A stretch of DNA of 55,171 nt, taken from NCBI GenBank assembly GCA_934177995.1, contig CAKPPW010000007.1, forward strand, positions 1 to 55,171, given 5' to 3'. Source of the DNA: an uncultured Bacilli bacterium. GTDB taxonomy: Bacteria > Bacillota_I > Bacilli_A > RF39 > UBA660. Below, piece by piece: positions 33,287 through 42,753 of this stretch (positions are counted from its first letter, which is position 1; every line of letters starts with the position of its first letter). The position numbers and the translations under genes are program-made. The notes below the pieces were generated by a model. The model did not search any database, was not told the DNA's origin, and saw only the letters and a program-made list of their open reading frames with translations.

Positions 33287-34024
33287 ATTAGATGTGTTTT
33301 TTAGCTAAACAATATCATTTAATGGTTTAAACGTAATTACAATAATGGATTTAGTAGTCATCAATTTGAAAATATTTACTGTTTTTGTAATGTAATTATT
33401 GTCTCACAACTACTATTATTTTCTTATTTTAATACATAAAGCAGAACAATATTTTCTTAGATAAAATTAATAATGTTTCTACACATCATTTATCATATAT
33501 ATATATCATTTTCTCTTAATTCTATTTCATTTTTATATATTATTTATCTTAAAACTATTTTCCTAACAATACAAAAATTAATTTTTTAAGTCATAAAATT
33601 TGATTATTAGTTTTTAATTTTATAGTTACTTTATCAAATTCTTTAGATCGTTTATAATATAGATGATAATGATGATAAAGTCTTATTTTCTATATAGCCT
33701 ATAAAATATAGTCTATAAACATTTAATGAAAATTTACTCATAAAAGGAAAAACAACTTACTTTTTATTTTGTAAAAGCTAAAGATTGATTTTAGAATATA
33801 AAATATATAAATTTTTATTTGAATATAATCTTTTGTAGTTAATTTTATCTCTATTTATAAAAAACAAACTAAAATATTACAGGAAAATTTTAAGTAATTG
33901 ACATAGAAAAAGTACCTAAAAACTTGACATGAATTCAAAAAAATTGATAAATTGTATATGACAATAAATAAAACAACATAAAGCTTAATTGATTTTTATA
34001 AAGTAAATAAAGGAGAATAATTAG
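33287..34024. other. 738-bp gene-free AT-rich gap; promoter at its end
   Basis: No ORF with a ribosome binding site was seen on either strand. The only clear signals are near the right end: TTGACA (33924-33929), an 18-bp spacer and TAAATT as a -10, then AAGGAG before the GmrSD-like gene. A decayed gene is possible, but I could not recognise one. Confidence 0.5.
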
Positions 34025-36106
34025 ATGAGAGCTATAGGTACAAGTATATTAAATTTAGTAGGCGGATTGGATAAAGTATTTATAATTCCACCGTTTCAAA
34101 GAAATTATGATTGGTCTTATGAACAATGTGACGAATTATTTGATGATATAGTTAAGGCATATAAAACAAATACTACACATTATTTAGGAAACATTGTATA
34201 TTATATGGGAAAAAACAGTGGTGCTTCTTTTAATGAATTAATATTAGTTGATGGTCAACAAAGAATAACAACGATTTTATTACTTTTATGTGCTATAAGA
34301 GACTATTCAAAACAAGAAAGTTTAAAAATAAATTCAAGATATTTAATAAATGATACTGATATTGAAAAATTTAGAATAAAACTAAAACAAACTTCCTATG
34401 ATTATGCTTCTTTTGCTGCTGTAATTGATAGTCGTAATTTGCAAGAAGTAGATCAAAAGTCTAATGTAATACGAAATTATAAAAGATTCATTGAACTGAT
34501 AAAGAATAGTGATATTGAACCTAAAGATATATATGATACAATTCAAAAATTAGAGGTCGTTGATGTGAATCTAGAAATTTCTGATGATTTAGAAAAAGTC
34601 CAAACTGTGTTTGAAAAAATTAATTCAACTGGAAAAAAATTACAACCATCTGATTTAATTAGAAACTATCTTTTATTAGCTACAACTAGTGCGGAACAGG
34701 AGGACTTATATAATAATTACTGGACAAAACTAGAACAACAATTAGGTAATGATAATATTTCAAAATTTGCAAAGTTTTATCTTATAACTAAGTTATATGA
34801 AGATGTTCAAAATGATAATATTTATAAGTCATTTAAAGAATACTTTGACAAAAATAATTCTCCACATATAGAAATTTTAAATGACATGTTAAAATATTCT
34901 GAATTTTATTCATGGATCATAACCGAAAATTGTCCTGACGAAAAATTAAATATTACTATAGAAATATTAAATCTAATAAAAACAGATGATTTATATCCCT
35001 TATATTTTATATTATTTGAAAAATTATATAATAATAATATAGATGAATTGAGAAAGATAATGAATTTAATTAGTGATTTTATGTTGAGGTATAGAATTGT
35101 TTCTCCTTCTGGTGGAGGAGGGGCTTTAAGAAGCTCTATTTATGGTTTAGTAGAAAAAATTGTTGGAGATATTGTTAAACCAAGTTACGACAGTATTTTA
35201 TTTGAATTATCAAATAGTCCTACTCCAGCTAGTAGATTTCCATCTAATGAGGAGTTTAAAAGTCAACTAAAAAATTCAGTAAATACAGTCTATGCAAGAG
35301 CATTACTTTATAAAATGGAATTAATTGAAAAAAGTAATATTCCTGTTAAGTTAAATAAAATAACAATAGAGCATTTAATGCCTCAAACAAGAACAAAGTG
35401 GTGGATTGATTATCTTGGCGGTGATGAAGAAACAGAGCGAATATATAATTCATATTTAAATTGTATAGGTAATCTAGCACTGATTTCTGGAAGTTACAAT
35501 TCCAAAAACTCCAATAGACCATGGAATGAAAAAATTGAAAATTTAAAAGATGTACAGTTTATAATAACATCTTCTACAGCATCAAATAGTACCTGGAAAG
35601 AACAAGATATTATAAATAGAAATGAGGATATTTCAGAAAGAGCATGTAATGAAATAATAGGCCCTTTAAAAAGAGAAAGAGAATATGAGTCAAGAGAAGC
35701 TACATCAGAATTTGAAACTGGAATTTATTCATTATCTGATATTGTTACTCCAATGAGTGGAACAACTTTAGAAAATTTAATATATGAAGGAAAAGAATAT
35801 AATGTAAAAAAATGGCGTGAATTATTACCGACAGTTTGTGAAATATTATATGATATTGATTCTAACATATTAAATACTGCAACAATTGATAATACGATTC
35901 ATAAAGCAACGTCAAAACAAAGGTATAATGAAAAAGATCCTATATTATGTAGTGTTTCAAATTATTTAGTAGATCCAATAAAGCTAAAAAATGCAAATAT
36001 TTATGTTGAGGGATGTCTAAGCTCTGATAGAACAAGATATTATGTAAAACAAATATTAGATTTATATGGTTTGACTGATAGATTTCAAATATGTGTAAGA
36101 GGCTGA
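34025..36106 (+). CDS. GmrSD-like DUF262/DUF1524 type IV restriction protein
   Basis: Restricts modified foreign DNA in characterised relatives (GmrSD cuts glucosylated hydroxymethylcytosine DNA). The N-terminal DUF262 half shows IPPFQRNYDWSYEQCDELFDDI and the nucleotide-binding motif LVDGQQRITTILLLL (about 78-92). Then comes EKINSTGKKLQPSDLIRNYLLL. The DUF1524 half has the HNH-type nuclease motif IEHLMPQT with GNLALISGSYNSKNSNR (about 445-500). An extra C-terminal module of about 130 residues (YEGKEYNVKKWRELLPTVCEIL ... SSDRTRYYVKQILDLYGL) is common in fused GmrSD-like proteins. It precedes the DpnII-like genes by 84 bases. The substrate here is unknown. Confidence 0.9.
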   Translation: MRAIGTSILNLVGGLDKVFIIPPFQRNYDWSYEQCDELFDDIVKAYKTNTTHYLGNIVYYMGKNSGASFNELILVDGQQRITTILLLLCAIRDYSKQESLKINSRYLINDTDIEKFRIKLKQTSYDYASFAAVIDSRNLQEVDQKSNVIRNYKRFIELIKNSDIEPKDIYDTIQKLEVVDVNLEISDDLEKVQTVFEKINSTGKKLQPSDLIRNYLLLATTSAEQEDLYNNYWTKLEQQLGNDNISKFAKFYLITKLYEDVQNDNIYKSFKEYFDKNNSPHIEILNDMLKYSEFYSWIITENCPDEKLNITIEILNLIKTDDLYPLYFILFEKLYNNNIDELRKIMNLISDFMLRYRIVSPSGGGGALRSSIYGLVEKIVGDIVKPSYDSILFELSNSPTPASRFPSNEEFKSQLKNSVNTVYARALLYKMELIEKSNIPVKLNKITIEHLMPQTRTKWWIDYLGGDEETERIYNSYLNCIGNLALISGSYNSKNSNRPWNEKIENLKDVQFIITSSTASNSTWKEQDIINRNEDISERACNEIIGPLKREREYESREATSEFETGIYSLSDIVTPMSGTTLENLIYEGKEYNVKKWRELLPTVCEILYDIDSNILNTATIDNTIHKATSKQRYNEKDPILCSVSNYLVDPIKLKNANIYVEGCLSSDRTRYYVKQILDLYGLTDRFQICVRG

Positions 36107-36149
36107 AATAATGACTATATATAAATGCGTGTGCAATTCCAATGATTCT

Positions 36150-36182
36150 GATACAATAACTGATAAAAGCTTAACTAGGAGG
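36150..36182 (+). promoter_or_regulatory. Duplicated promoter-leader, copy 1 (before dpnA-like gene)
   Basis: GATACAATAACTGATA..., then CTTAACTAGGAGG, nearly repeats the sequence before the dpnM-like gene (37969-38002): same TACAAT -10, same spacing and same ribosome binding site. The -35 region here is weak, so the two methylase promoters share initiation and translation signals but differ in upstream control. Confidence 0.55.
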
Positions 36183-36190
36183 TAGATAAT

Positions 36191-36961
36191 ATGAGAAAAA
36201 AATTCTACTATAATGAAGATAATTTTAAATTACTGCATGGAGACGCTATTTCATTATTAAAAAAAATAGAACCACAAAGTATAGATATGATATTTGCAGA
36301 TCCTCCTTACTTCCTATCAGGAGATGGAATCACTTGCAGTAGTGGTAAAATGGTATCTGTAAATAAGGGTAAGTGGGATGAAAAAAAATCTATTAAAGAA
36401 AAGCATAATTTTAACAAAAAATGGATAAGAGCCTGTAAAAATGTTTTAAAGGATAATGGAACCATTTGGATAAGTGGAACTATGCATAATATTTATTCGA
36501 TAGGAATGGCACTTGAAGAAGAAGGATTTAAGATAATTAATAATATTACCTGGAAAAAATTAAATCCACCACCTAATATTAGTTGTCGCACTTTCGTTCA
36601 TTCAACGGAAACGATTTTATGGGCCAAAAAAGATATATCTAAAGCCAAGCATAAATTTAATTATGATGTTATGAAAAAATTAAACAACAATAAACAAATG
36701 AAAGATGTATGGGAAACATCATTGACTAAGCCAAGTGAAAAGAAATGTGGTAAGCATCCTACTCAAAAACCAATTGAATTATTAGAAAGAATAATATTAG
36801 CATCAACAGATGAAAATGATTTAATATTGGACCCATTTAATGGTAGTGGAACAACTGGGATAGTAGCTAATAAATTAAATAGAAAATATATCGGAATTGA
36901 AAAAGAAAAAGAGTATTTAGATTTAACAATAAGAAGAAAGGAAAACGAAGATAATGTATAA
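36191..36961 (+). CDS. dpnA: DpnA-like adenine methyltransferase
   Basis: The second methylase of DpnII-type systems, known in pneumococcus to methylate GATC also on single strands. A beta-class amino-methyltransferase: DPPY at 37-40 (IFADPPYFLSGDG) precedes the SAM-binding motif DPFNGSGTTGIV at about 217-228. Length 256 fits DpnA. It ends overlapping the endonuclease gene (GATAATGTATAA). In S. pneumoniae the order is dpnM, dpnA, dpnB; here dpnM is separate and last. Confidence 0.88.
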   Translation: MRKKFYYNEDNFKLLHGDAISLLKKIEPQSIDMIFADPPYFLSGDGITCSSGKMVSVNKGKWDEKKSIKEKHNFNKKWIRACKNVLKDNGTIWISGTMHNIYSIGMALEEEGFKIINNITWKKLNPPPNISCRTFVHSTETILWAKKDISKAKHKFNYDVMKKLNNNKQMKDVWETSLTKPSEKKCGKHPTQKPIELLERIILASTDENDLILDPFNGSGTTGIVANKLNRKYIGIEKEKEYLDLTIRRKENEDNV

Positions 36962-37892
36962 AGAGATGAGTATAGAAGAGCTATCAGAAAAATTTGTAAA
37001 TAATTTAGTAGCAACTAATAGGGGCTTTAACTTTTATGTAGACTGGAATAATGTTATGGATTATAAACAATTTGAGATAGAATTAAATGCTCTAAATGTA
37101 TTAATTAAATGCGAAAACATCCATGATAAATTTGTTGAATTAGTAAAAAAAGTTCCTACAGTAGTAGCTACATTTCCTCTTTTATTTGCTTTATCTAAAG
37201 TTGAGAGAAAAAATGTTTGGAAAGGGAAAAATGAACTAAAGGTAGTAAATGAAGATTTAAAAGAAAATGATTTTTATTCATATAATTTTGATATCCAATT
37301 AATAAAAAATAATATTAGTGATGAAAATATTGAAATATATTATACATTCTTTGAAAAAATTGGATTAAAAGATTTATTTCAAAATCTATTAGAGAAAAGT
37401 GTTATTGATTATGTTATTGGGGTATTAGTTGGATTAGATTCAAACGGAAGAAAGAATCGTGGTGGAAAAGCATTTGAACTTGCGTGTGAACCAATAATAG
37501 CTGAAATTTGTAAAAATCATAATGTTCAGCTTATTAGCCAAAAACAATTTAAAGCATTAAGTAAATTAGGTTTCAATATAAGTGAAGATGTAGCAAACAG
37601 AAAAGCAGACTTTATTTTAGTTAAAAACAATAAAGTATTAAATATCGAAGTTGATTATTTTTATCGTGGTGGTTCAAAACCAGAGGAAATTATTGATAGT
37701 TATATAAATAGGCAAAATGATTTGAAAAAGATTGGAATAGGATTTGCATTGTTAACAGATGGACTTTGTTGGGATAACAAAGATAAGAATCAACTTCAGA
37801 AGGGATTTAGAAATCTAGATTATTTGTTGAACTATCATTTAGCAAAATCTGGTATGCTAGATGAAATAATTAGTGAATATTTTAAGATGTAG
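36954..37892 (+). CDS. dpnB: DpnII-like type II restriction endonuclease (GATC)
   Basis: Cleaves unmethylated GATC in the characterised family. The 312-residue protein matches the DpnII family in length and key region: VLVGLDSNGRKNRGGKAFELACEPII, then FKALSKLGFNISEDVANRKADFILVKNNKVLNIEVDYFYRGGSKPEEI. The E in KAFE, then D-x-x-L with IEVDYF, form the PD-(D/E)XK-like core. It lies between the two adenine methylase genes, confirming the assignment. The start overlaps the end of dpnA; an ATG 12 bases further in is also possible. Confidence 0.88.
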   Translation: MYKEMSIEELSEKFVNNLVATNRGFNFYVDWNNVMDYKQFEIELNALNVLIKCENIHDKFVELVKKVPTVVATFPLLFALSKVERKNVWKGKNELKVVNEDLKENDFYSYNFDIQLIKNNISDENIEIYYTFFEKIGLKDLFQNLLEKSVIDYVIGVLVGLDSNGRKNRGGKAFELACEPIIAEICKNHNVQLISQKQFKALSKLGFNISEDVANRKADFILVKNNKVLNIEVDYFYRGGSKPEEIIDSYINRQNDLKKIGIGFALLTDGLCWDNKDKNQLQKGFRNLDYLLNYHLAKSGMLDEIISEYFKM

Positions 37893-37931
37893 TTGTAAAT
37901 GATATCCCATCAATTGTAATACTACACATAT

Positions 37932-38002
37932 TTACTAATTGTTAGTACTGACAATTAGTAACATTTTTGATACAATAATTGATATGAAACTTAACTAGGA
38001 GG
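37932..38002 (+). promoter_or_regulatory. Promoter with perfect dyad operator and leader copy 2 (dpnM-like gene)
   Basis: CTGACA (37948-37953), 17 bp, TACAAT (37971-37976). A perfect 11-bp inverted repeat TTACTAATTGT-8-ACAATTAGTAA (37932-37961) covers the -35, so a repressor or activator could bind here. The leader repeats the one before the dpnA-like gene. Separate control of the dpnM-like methylase would let host DNA be protected before the nuclease is made. Confidence 0.72.
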
Positions 38003-38009
38003 CAAAAAC

Positions 38010-38870
38010 ATGATAAAAGGAAAACCGTTTGTAAAGTGGGCTGGTGGTAAAAGACAAGTAATTGATAAACTAAAACTATATGCCCCTGATGAATATAATA
38101 CATACTATGAGCCATTTGTTGGTGGAGGGGCTTTATTATTTGAATTATCACCAAAGAAAGCAGTAATAAATGATTATAATGAAGAATTAATGAATATCTT
38201 TAACTGTATAAAAGATGAAACAAAGTTTACTAAGATGTGTAATGAACTAAATCATCATGAGACAAATCATAGTGAAGATTATTATTATGAGATACGAAAT
38301 AAAGATAGAGATAAAGCTAAATTTAAACGAATGGCTGATTATAAAAGGGCAGCTAGAACAATTTATCTAAATAAAGCTTGTTTCAATGGTTTATATAGAG
38401 TTAATAGTAAGAATGAATTTAATGTACCATTTGGTAAAAAAATAAAAGTAAATACTTATGAAGGACAAAACCTTGGTATTATTCATTCATACTTAAACTT
38501 TAATGACATAACCATATTAAATACAGATTTTGAAGAAGCGGTTAAAACTGCTAAGAAAGGTGATTTCATCTACTTTGATCCACCATATGATTCAGAAAAA
38601 CAAATATTTACTAGCTATACAGAAAATGGTTTTGGCAAAGATGAACAAATTAGACTTGCTAAAGTATATAAAGAACTAGCTGATAGAGGGTGTTATGTAA
38701 TGCTATCTAATTATAATACACCGCTAATAAAAGATTTATATAAAGACTATAATATCCATATAATAGAAGCTAAAAGAAATATTAATGCTAATGGAAAGAA
38801 AAGGGGAAAAGTAGAAGAAGTAATTATAACTAATTATGAAAATAAAAAGTTATTTGATGAAATAGACTAG
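38010..38870 (+). CDS. dpnM: Dam-like adenine methyltransferase (M1.DpnII)
   Basis: Methylates adenine in GATC on double-stranded DNA. An alpha-class enzyme of 286 residues: the N-terminal SAM motif FVKWAGGKRQ (7-16), YYEPFVGGGALLF (32-44) and the catalytic DPPY at 190-193 (IYFDPPYDSEK). KACFNGLYRVNSKNEFNVPFG is the conserved target-recognition stretch of Dam/DpnM enzymes. TAGGAGGCAAAAAC precedes the ATG. It completes the DpnII-like system, and a terminator follows directly. Confidence 0.95.
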   Translation: MIKGKPFVKWAGGKRQVIDKLKLYAPDEYNTYYEPFVGGGALLFELSPKKAVINDYNEELMNIFNCIKDETKFTKMCNELNHHETNHSEDYYYEIRNKDRDKAKFKRMADYKRAARTIYLNKACFNGLYRVNSKNEFNVPFGKKIKVNTYEGQNLGIIHSYLNFNDITILNTDFEEAVKTAKKGDFIYFDPPYDSEKQIFTSYTENGFGKDEQIRLAKVYKELADRGCYVMLSNYNTPLIKDLYKDYNIHIIEAKRNINANGKKRGKVEEVIITNYENKKLFDEID

Positions 38871-38890
38871 GTCATTAATATGATCTTTTT
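38869..38890 (+). terminator. Terminator of the dpn genes
   Basis: AGGTCAT and ATGATCT form a 7-bp stem (one GT pair) with a TAAT loop, then TTTTTCTTTTT. Confidence 0.7.
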
Positions 38891-38905
38891 TCTTTTTATT
38901 TGCTA

Positions 38906-38934
38906 TTGACATAAATACCCCCACCCCCTATAAT
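38906..38934 (+). promoter_or_regulatory. Copper-operon promoter with CsoR-type operator in the spacer
   Basis: Consensus TTGACA, 17 bp, TATAAT. The spacer is TAAATACCCCCACCCCC, the C-tract type of CsoR operator, so bound CsoR would cover both promoter elements until Cu(I) releases it. Confidence 0.85.
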
Positions 38935-38957
38935 TAGATAGGAAAGAGGGAATAGAG

Positions 38958-39260
38958 ATGTCTATAAAATGTGAAGAGTGTACAAGAGTGAAACATAGAG
39001 GCGAAGAAGATAAAAAGAAACTTATTCGTAGACTTAATATTATTTCAGGACAAGTTAATGGTCTTAAACAGATGATTGAAAGTGATAGATATTGTGATGA
39101 TGTTTTAATTCAAATCGCATCAGTTAATAAATCTCTTAAAAGTCTAGGTAATGAGATTTTAAAAAATCATCTAGAAACTTGTGTAGTTAAAGAACTTAAA
39201 GAGGATAAGTTAGAAGTCATAGATGAAGTAATTGACCTGTTTGGAAGGATTAATTCTTGA
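38958..39260 (+). CDS. csoR: Copper-sensing repressor CsoR
   Basis: A four-helix metal-sensing repressor of 100 residues. The Cu(I) ligand set is visible: Cys in SDRYCDDVLIQIA, and His and Cys in LKNHLETCVV (the C-H-C pattern that separates copper sensors from nickel or formaldehyde sensors of the family). An extra CEEC pair is at the N-terminus. The promoter carries a C-tract operator, so it autoregulates the operon. The stop TGA overlaps the ATG of the next gene by one base. Confidence 0.93.
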   Translation: MSIKCEECTRVKHRGEEDKKKLIRRLNIISGQVNGLKQMIESDRYCDDVLIQIASVNKSLKSLGNEILKNHLETCVVKELKEDKLEVIDEVIDLFGRINS

Positions 39261-40558
39261 TGAAACTATATGTCAAAATTAAAGGAATTAGTTGTAATCA
39301 CTGCTTACAAACGATAGAAGCAAATCTATTAAAAGATAAAAATATAGAAAGTGTTAAATTTAAAAATGATATTGCTATTATCACTTATAAAAATACTATT
39401 AATAAAGAAAAACTAATAAAGAAAATAATCTCTTTAGGTTACTATACTGAAGAAGATTATATAAGTGATGATATAAACAAACTCGATAATAAAACAAATC
39501 TAAAAGAAATAATCCTAATCATAACTATATTAATTCTTATCTTTTATCTATTATATAAACTAATAGGTTTTAATATCTTTAATGTTATTCCACCAATTGA
39601 TAGTAATATTACTTATGGAATGCTTTTTATCATTGGACTTTTTACTAGTATTCATTGTATAAGTATGTGTGGAGCGATTAATTTACTAACTGTAATAAAT
39701 AAAACGGGTAAAAGGAATTATAAAAGCCCATTTCTTTATAACCTAGGTAGACTAATCTCTTATACCTTTCTAGGAGTTGTAGTAGGACTAATTGGTAGTA
39801 CTATAACAATAAATAATAAAGTATCAGGGATAATTATTTTATTAGCTGCTACTATTATGTTTTTAATGGCACTTTCCATGCTAGGAATAATCCCTTTAAG
39901 AAAAGTAAAAAGACTTAATGGGAAACTAAAGACTAAAAGTCCCTTTCTAATTGGCTTATTAATTGGTCTTATGCCTTGTGGACCACTACAAGCGATGCAA
40001 GTATATGCTTTATCAACTGGTAGTCCTATAAAAGGAGCTATATCTATGTTCCTCTTTTGTCTTGGTACTATCCCTCTTATGTTAAGTACCGGTCTAATCC
40101 TAACTAGACTTAATAGTAAAAATAAAATCATTATTAATAAGATAGCTACTTGTTTAATACTAATATTATCACTAGTGATGCTTAATCAAGCCTTACTATC
40201 TCTAGATATAGACCTATTTAAAAATCAAAAAGAAGAAACTTATCAGAAATCTATTATTAGAGATAACTATCAAGAGATTAAGATAAATGCCTCGTATGGT
40301 AATTATCAAGATATAATTATTCAAAAAGATATACCAGTTAAACTAATCGTTCATGGTGATAAAGATAAACTAACTGGTTGTAATAATGAAGTTTATCTAA
40401 AGAAATATAACATTAAGAAAAAATTAGTAGCAGGCGATAATCTAATAGAATTTACCCCAACTAAAGTAGAAACTCTAATTTATACCTGTTATATGAATAT
40501 GATTAAAAATAATATTAAGGTAATAGATAATAAAAAATATTTTGAAAGGAAAAGCTAA
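39260..40558 (+). CDS. HMA - TauE/SafE-like - cupredoxin-like copper membrane protein
   Basis: A three-part copper-handling membrane protein of about 432 residues. An N-terminal heavy-metal domain has KGISCNHC (Cys pair at about 12 and 15). Next comes a six-helix membrane unit of the sulfite-exporter/UreH-like family with the paired motifs TSIHCISMCGAI and IGLMPCGPLQAMQ in half-repeats. A C-terminal extracytoplasmic cupredoxin-like domain follows, with GCNNEVYLKKY, IEFTP and LIYTCYMNM, the Cys and Met being likely copper ligands. It is coupled to csoR by a TGATG overlap and precedes copA by 2 bases. Likely moves or buffers copper across the membrane; transport direction is unknown. Confidence 0.82.
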   Translation: MKLYVKIKGISCNHCLQTIEANLLKDKNIESVKFKNDIAIITYKNTINKEKLIKKIISLGYYTEEDYISDDINKLDNKTNLKEIILIITILILIFYLLYKLIGFNIFNVIPPIDSNITYGMLFIIGLFTSIHCISMCGAINLLTVINKTGKRNYKSPFLYNLGRLISYTFLGVVVGLIGSTITINNKVSGIIILLAATIMFLMALSMLGIIPLRKVKRLNGKLKTKSPFLIGLLIGLMPCGPLQAMQVYALSTGSPIKGAISMFLFCLGTIPLMLSTGLILTRLNSKNKIIINKIATCLILILSLVMLNQALLSLDIDLFKNQKEETYQKSIIRDNYQEIKINASYGNYQDIIIQKDIPVKLIVHGDKDKLTGCNNEVYLKKYNIKKKLVAGDNLIEFTPTKVETLIYTCYMNMIKNNIKVIDNKKYFERKS

Positions 40559-40560
40559 TT

Positions 40561-42750
40561 ATGAAAGTAATTTTAAGTATTGAAGGAATGAGTTGTAGTG
40601 CTTGTTCATCGGCATTAGAAAAGTATTTAAATAAACAAAAAGGAGTAGTAGATGCCTCAGTTAACCTTGTCTTAGCAACTGCTACTATTATGTATGATGA
40701 GACACTATCTTTAAACGATTTAGAAAGATTTATTGAAGAAGCAGGTTATAAAAGTCTTGGTATCTATTCAGAAGAAAAGGTCTTTAAGAAAGAGAAACTT
40801 AATAAAAGATTATTTGCCTTTTATACTATCCTTTCTATTTTAATACTTTATATTTCTATGTCACACATGGTAGGTCTTCCTGTTATACCACTACTTAATA
40901 TGGAAAAGTATCCCGTTAACTATGCTGTTACTTTACTAATACTATCTCTTCCTTATCTTTACTATGGAAAAGATATTCTAAAAAGTGGTTATTTAAATCT
41001 TGTTCATAAATCCCCTAATATGGATACTTTAGTATCTATCGGTGTTTTAGCAAGTCTTATTTATAGTATCTTTAATACCATTATGATAATTAAAGGACAA
41101 ACAAGTTATGTAGAAAGCCTTTACTATGAATCATTTTGTATTGTTATCTACTTTGTCAAACTAGGAAGATTTATTGATACTAAAAGTAAATCTAAAACGA
41201 AGGAAGCTATTAAAGAATTAGTCCAAGTAACCCCAACTAAAGCTTTATTAAAAACTAGGGAAGGGGAAAAAGAAATTAGTATTGATGAAGTTAAAAAACA
41301 CGATACTTTAATTTGTAAACCAGGTGAGAAAATAGCAGTCGATGGTAACATTATCAGTGGAAGTGCTTACTTTGATGAAGCTTTTATAACTGGAGAGAGT
41401 AAACTAATCAAGAAAAAAATAGGTGATAAAGTAATAGCAGGTAGTATTAATACTAATGGTTATATAACTTATGAAGCGATTAATATAGGTAAAGATTCAA
41501 CTATCTCCGAAATAGTAAGACTAGTAGTAGAAGCTACTAATACTAAACCAGCTATTGCTAAAGTAGCAGATAAAGTAAGTTCTATCTTTGTACCAAGTAT
41601 CCTGCTTATCGCTTTTCTAACCTTAATTTTTAATCTATTAACAAATAATTTAGATATAGCTTTAACTAGATTTGTAACTGTTTTAGTAGTAGCTTGTCCT
41701 TGTTCTCTTGGTCTTGCTACTCCGTTAGCGGTTATTGTTAGTGAAGGATTCTGTGCTAAGAAAGGTTTATTAATAAAAAATAGTGAATCATTAGAAGTAC
41801 TTAATAGTATTGATACTATTGTCTTTGATAAAACAGGTACACTAACTTATGGTAATTTACAAGTATCAACTATTTATAATTATAGTGATTATCCTGATAA
41901 GAAAATATTAGAATTAGTAACAAGTTTAGAGAATAAATCAACTCATCCTATTGCTAAAGCCTTTAAGGGTAAATCAGATCTTACTGTAACTAAATTTAAT
42001 AATATAGCAGGACTAGGAGTAAGTGGTACTATTAATGATAAGAAATACTATCTAGGAAATGATAAGTTAGTAGACCAATTAATGATTTATGATATTCATT
42101 CACTAGACTTTAATAGACTAGTAAGAGAGGGTAATAGTGTTATCTATGTAGTAGAAGAAAGAAAAGTAATCGCTTTAATAGGAGTTAAAGATACTTTAAG
42201 AAGTAATGCTAAAGAAGTTATTAAAAAGTTAAAGAAAAGTAATAAAAAAGTCTTAATGTTAACTGGTGATAATAAAGAAACAGCTAATATTATTAGTAAA
42301 GATTTAGCACTTGATGAAGTAAAAGCATCACTTCTTCCTAAAGAGAAAACAAGTGTTATAAAAGAATTATTAAAAGAAAATAGAAAAGTAATGATGGTAG
42401 GAGATGGGATAAATGATGCTCCAAGTCTTGCTACTGCAACTATTGGTGTAGCAATTGCAAGTGGTACTGATATAGCTAACAATTCGAGTGATATTATCTT
42501 AATGAATGATAACTTAGAAAGTATTCTTAATCTATTTATCATAAGTAGGAAAACTATTAGAAATATAAAACAAAATCTTTTCTTCTCCTTCTTTTACAAT
42601 ATCTTAATGATACCAATTGCCATAGGACTATTTGCTAAATTTAATATTATAATGAATCCGATGATTGCTTCTTTTGCTATGACTTTAAGTAGTCTAACGG
42701 TTGTAATCAATGCACTTAGACTTAGAAAAATAAAACTAGAAGGGAAATAA
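40561..42750 (+). CDS. copA: Copper-exporting P1B-type ATPase CopA
   Basis: Exports Cu(I) at the cost of ATP. One N-terminal metal domain has MSCSAC (C12, C15). The membrane CPC motif (VVACPCSLGLATPLA) is at about 378, the phosphorylation site DKTGT at about 422, the HP motif in KSTHPIAKA, the actuator TGES in AFITGESKL, and the hinge GDGINDAPSLA. The final helices have the Asn/Met-Ser residues of copper pumps (FNIIMNPMIASFAMTLSS). Length 729 is complete. It is the central gene of the CsoR-controlled operon. Confidence 0.97.
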   Translation: MKVILSIEGMSCSACSSALEKYLNKQKGVVDASVNLVLATATIMYDETLSLNDLERFIEEAGYKSLGIYSEEKVFKKEKLNKRLFAFYTILSILILYISMSHMVGLPVIPLLNMEKYPVNYAVTLLILSLPYLYYGKDILKSGYLNLVHKSPNMDTLVSIGVLASLIYSIFNTIMIIKGQTSYVESLYYESFCIVIYFVKLGRFIDTKSKSKTKEAIKELVQVTPTKALLKTREGEKEISIDEVKKHDTLICKPGEKIAVDGNIISGSAYFDEAFITGESKLIKKKIGDKVIAGSINTNGYITYEAINIGKDSTISEIVRLVVEATNTKPAIAKVADKVSSIFVPSILLIAFLTLIFNLLTNNLDIALTRFVTVLVVACPCSLGLATPLAVIVSEGFCAKKGLLIKNSESLEVLNSIDTIVFDKTGTLTYGNLQVSTIYNYSDYPDKKILELVTSLENKSTHPIAKAFKGKSDLTVTKFNNIAGLGVSGTINDKKYYLGNDKLVDQLMIYDIHSLDFNRLVREGNSVIYVVEERKVIALIGVKDTLRSNAKEVIKKLKKSNKKVLMLTGDNKETANIISKDLALDEVKASLLPKEKTSVIKELLKENRKVMMVGDGINDAPSLATATIGVAIASGTDIANNSSDIILMNDNLESILNLFIISRKTIRNIKQNLFFSFFYNILMIPIAIGLFAKFNIIMNPMIASFAMTLSSLTVVINALRLRKIKLEGK

Positions 42751-42753
42751 GAA

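Noticed and set aside
33690..33725. CTATAG-type imperfect palindromes in the 33.3-34.0 kb gap
   Set aside because: Very AT-rich sequence gives such matches by chance; no promoter or terminator context supports a function.
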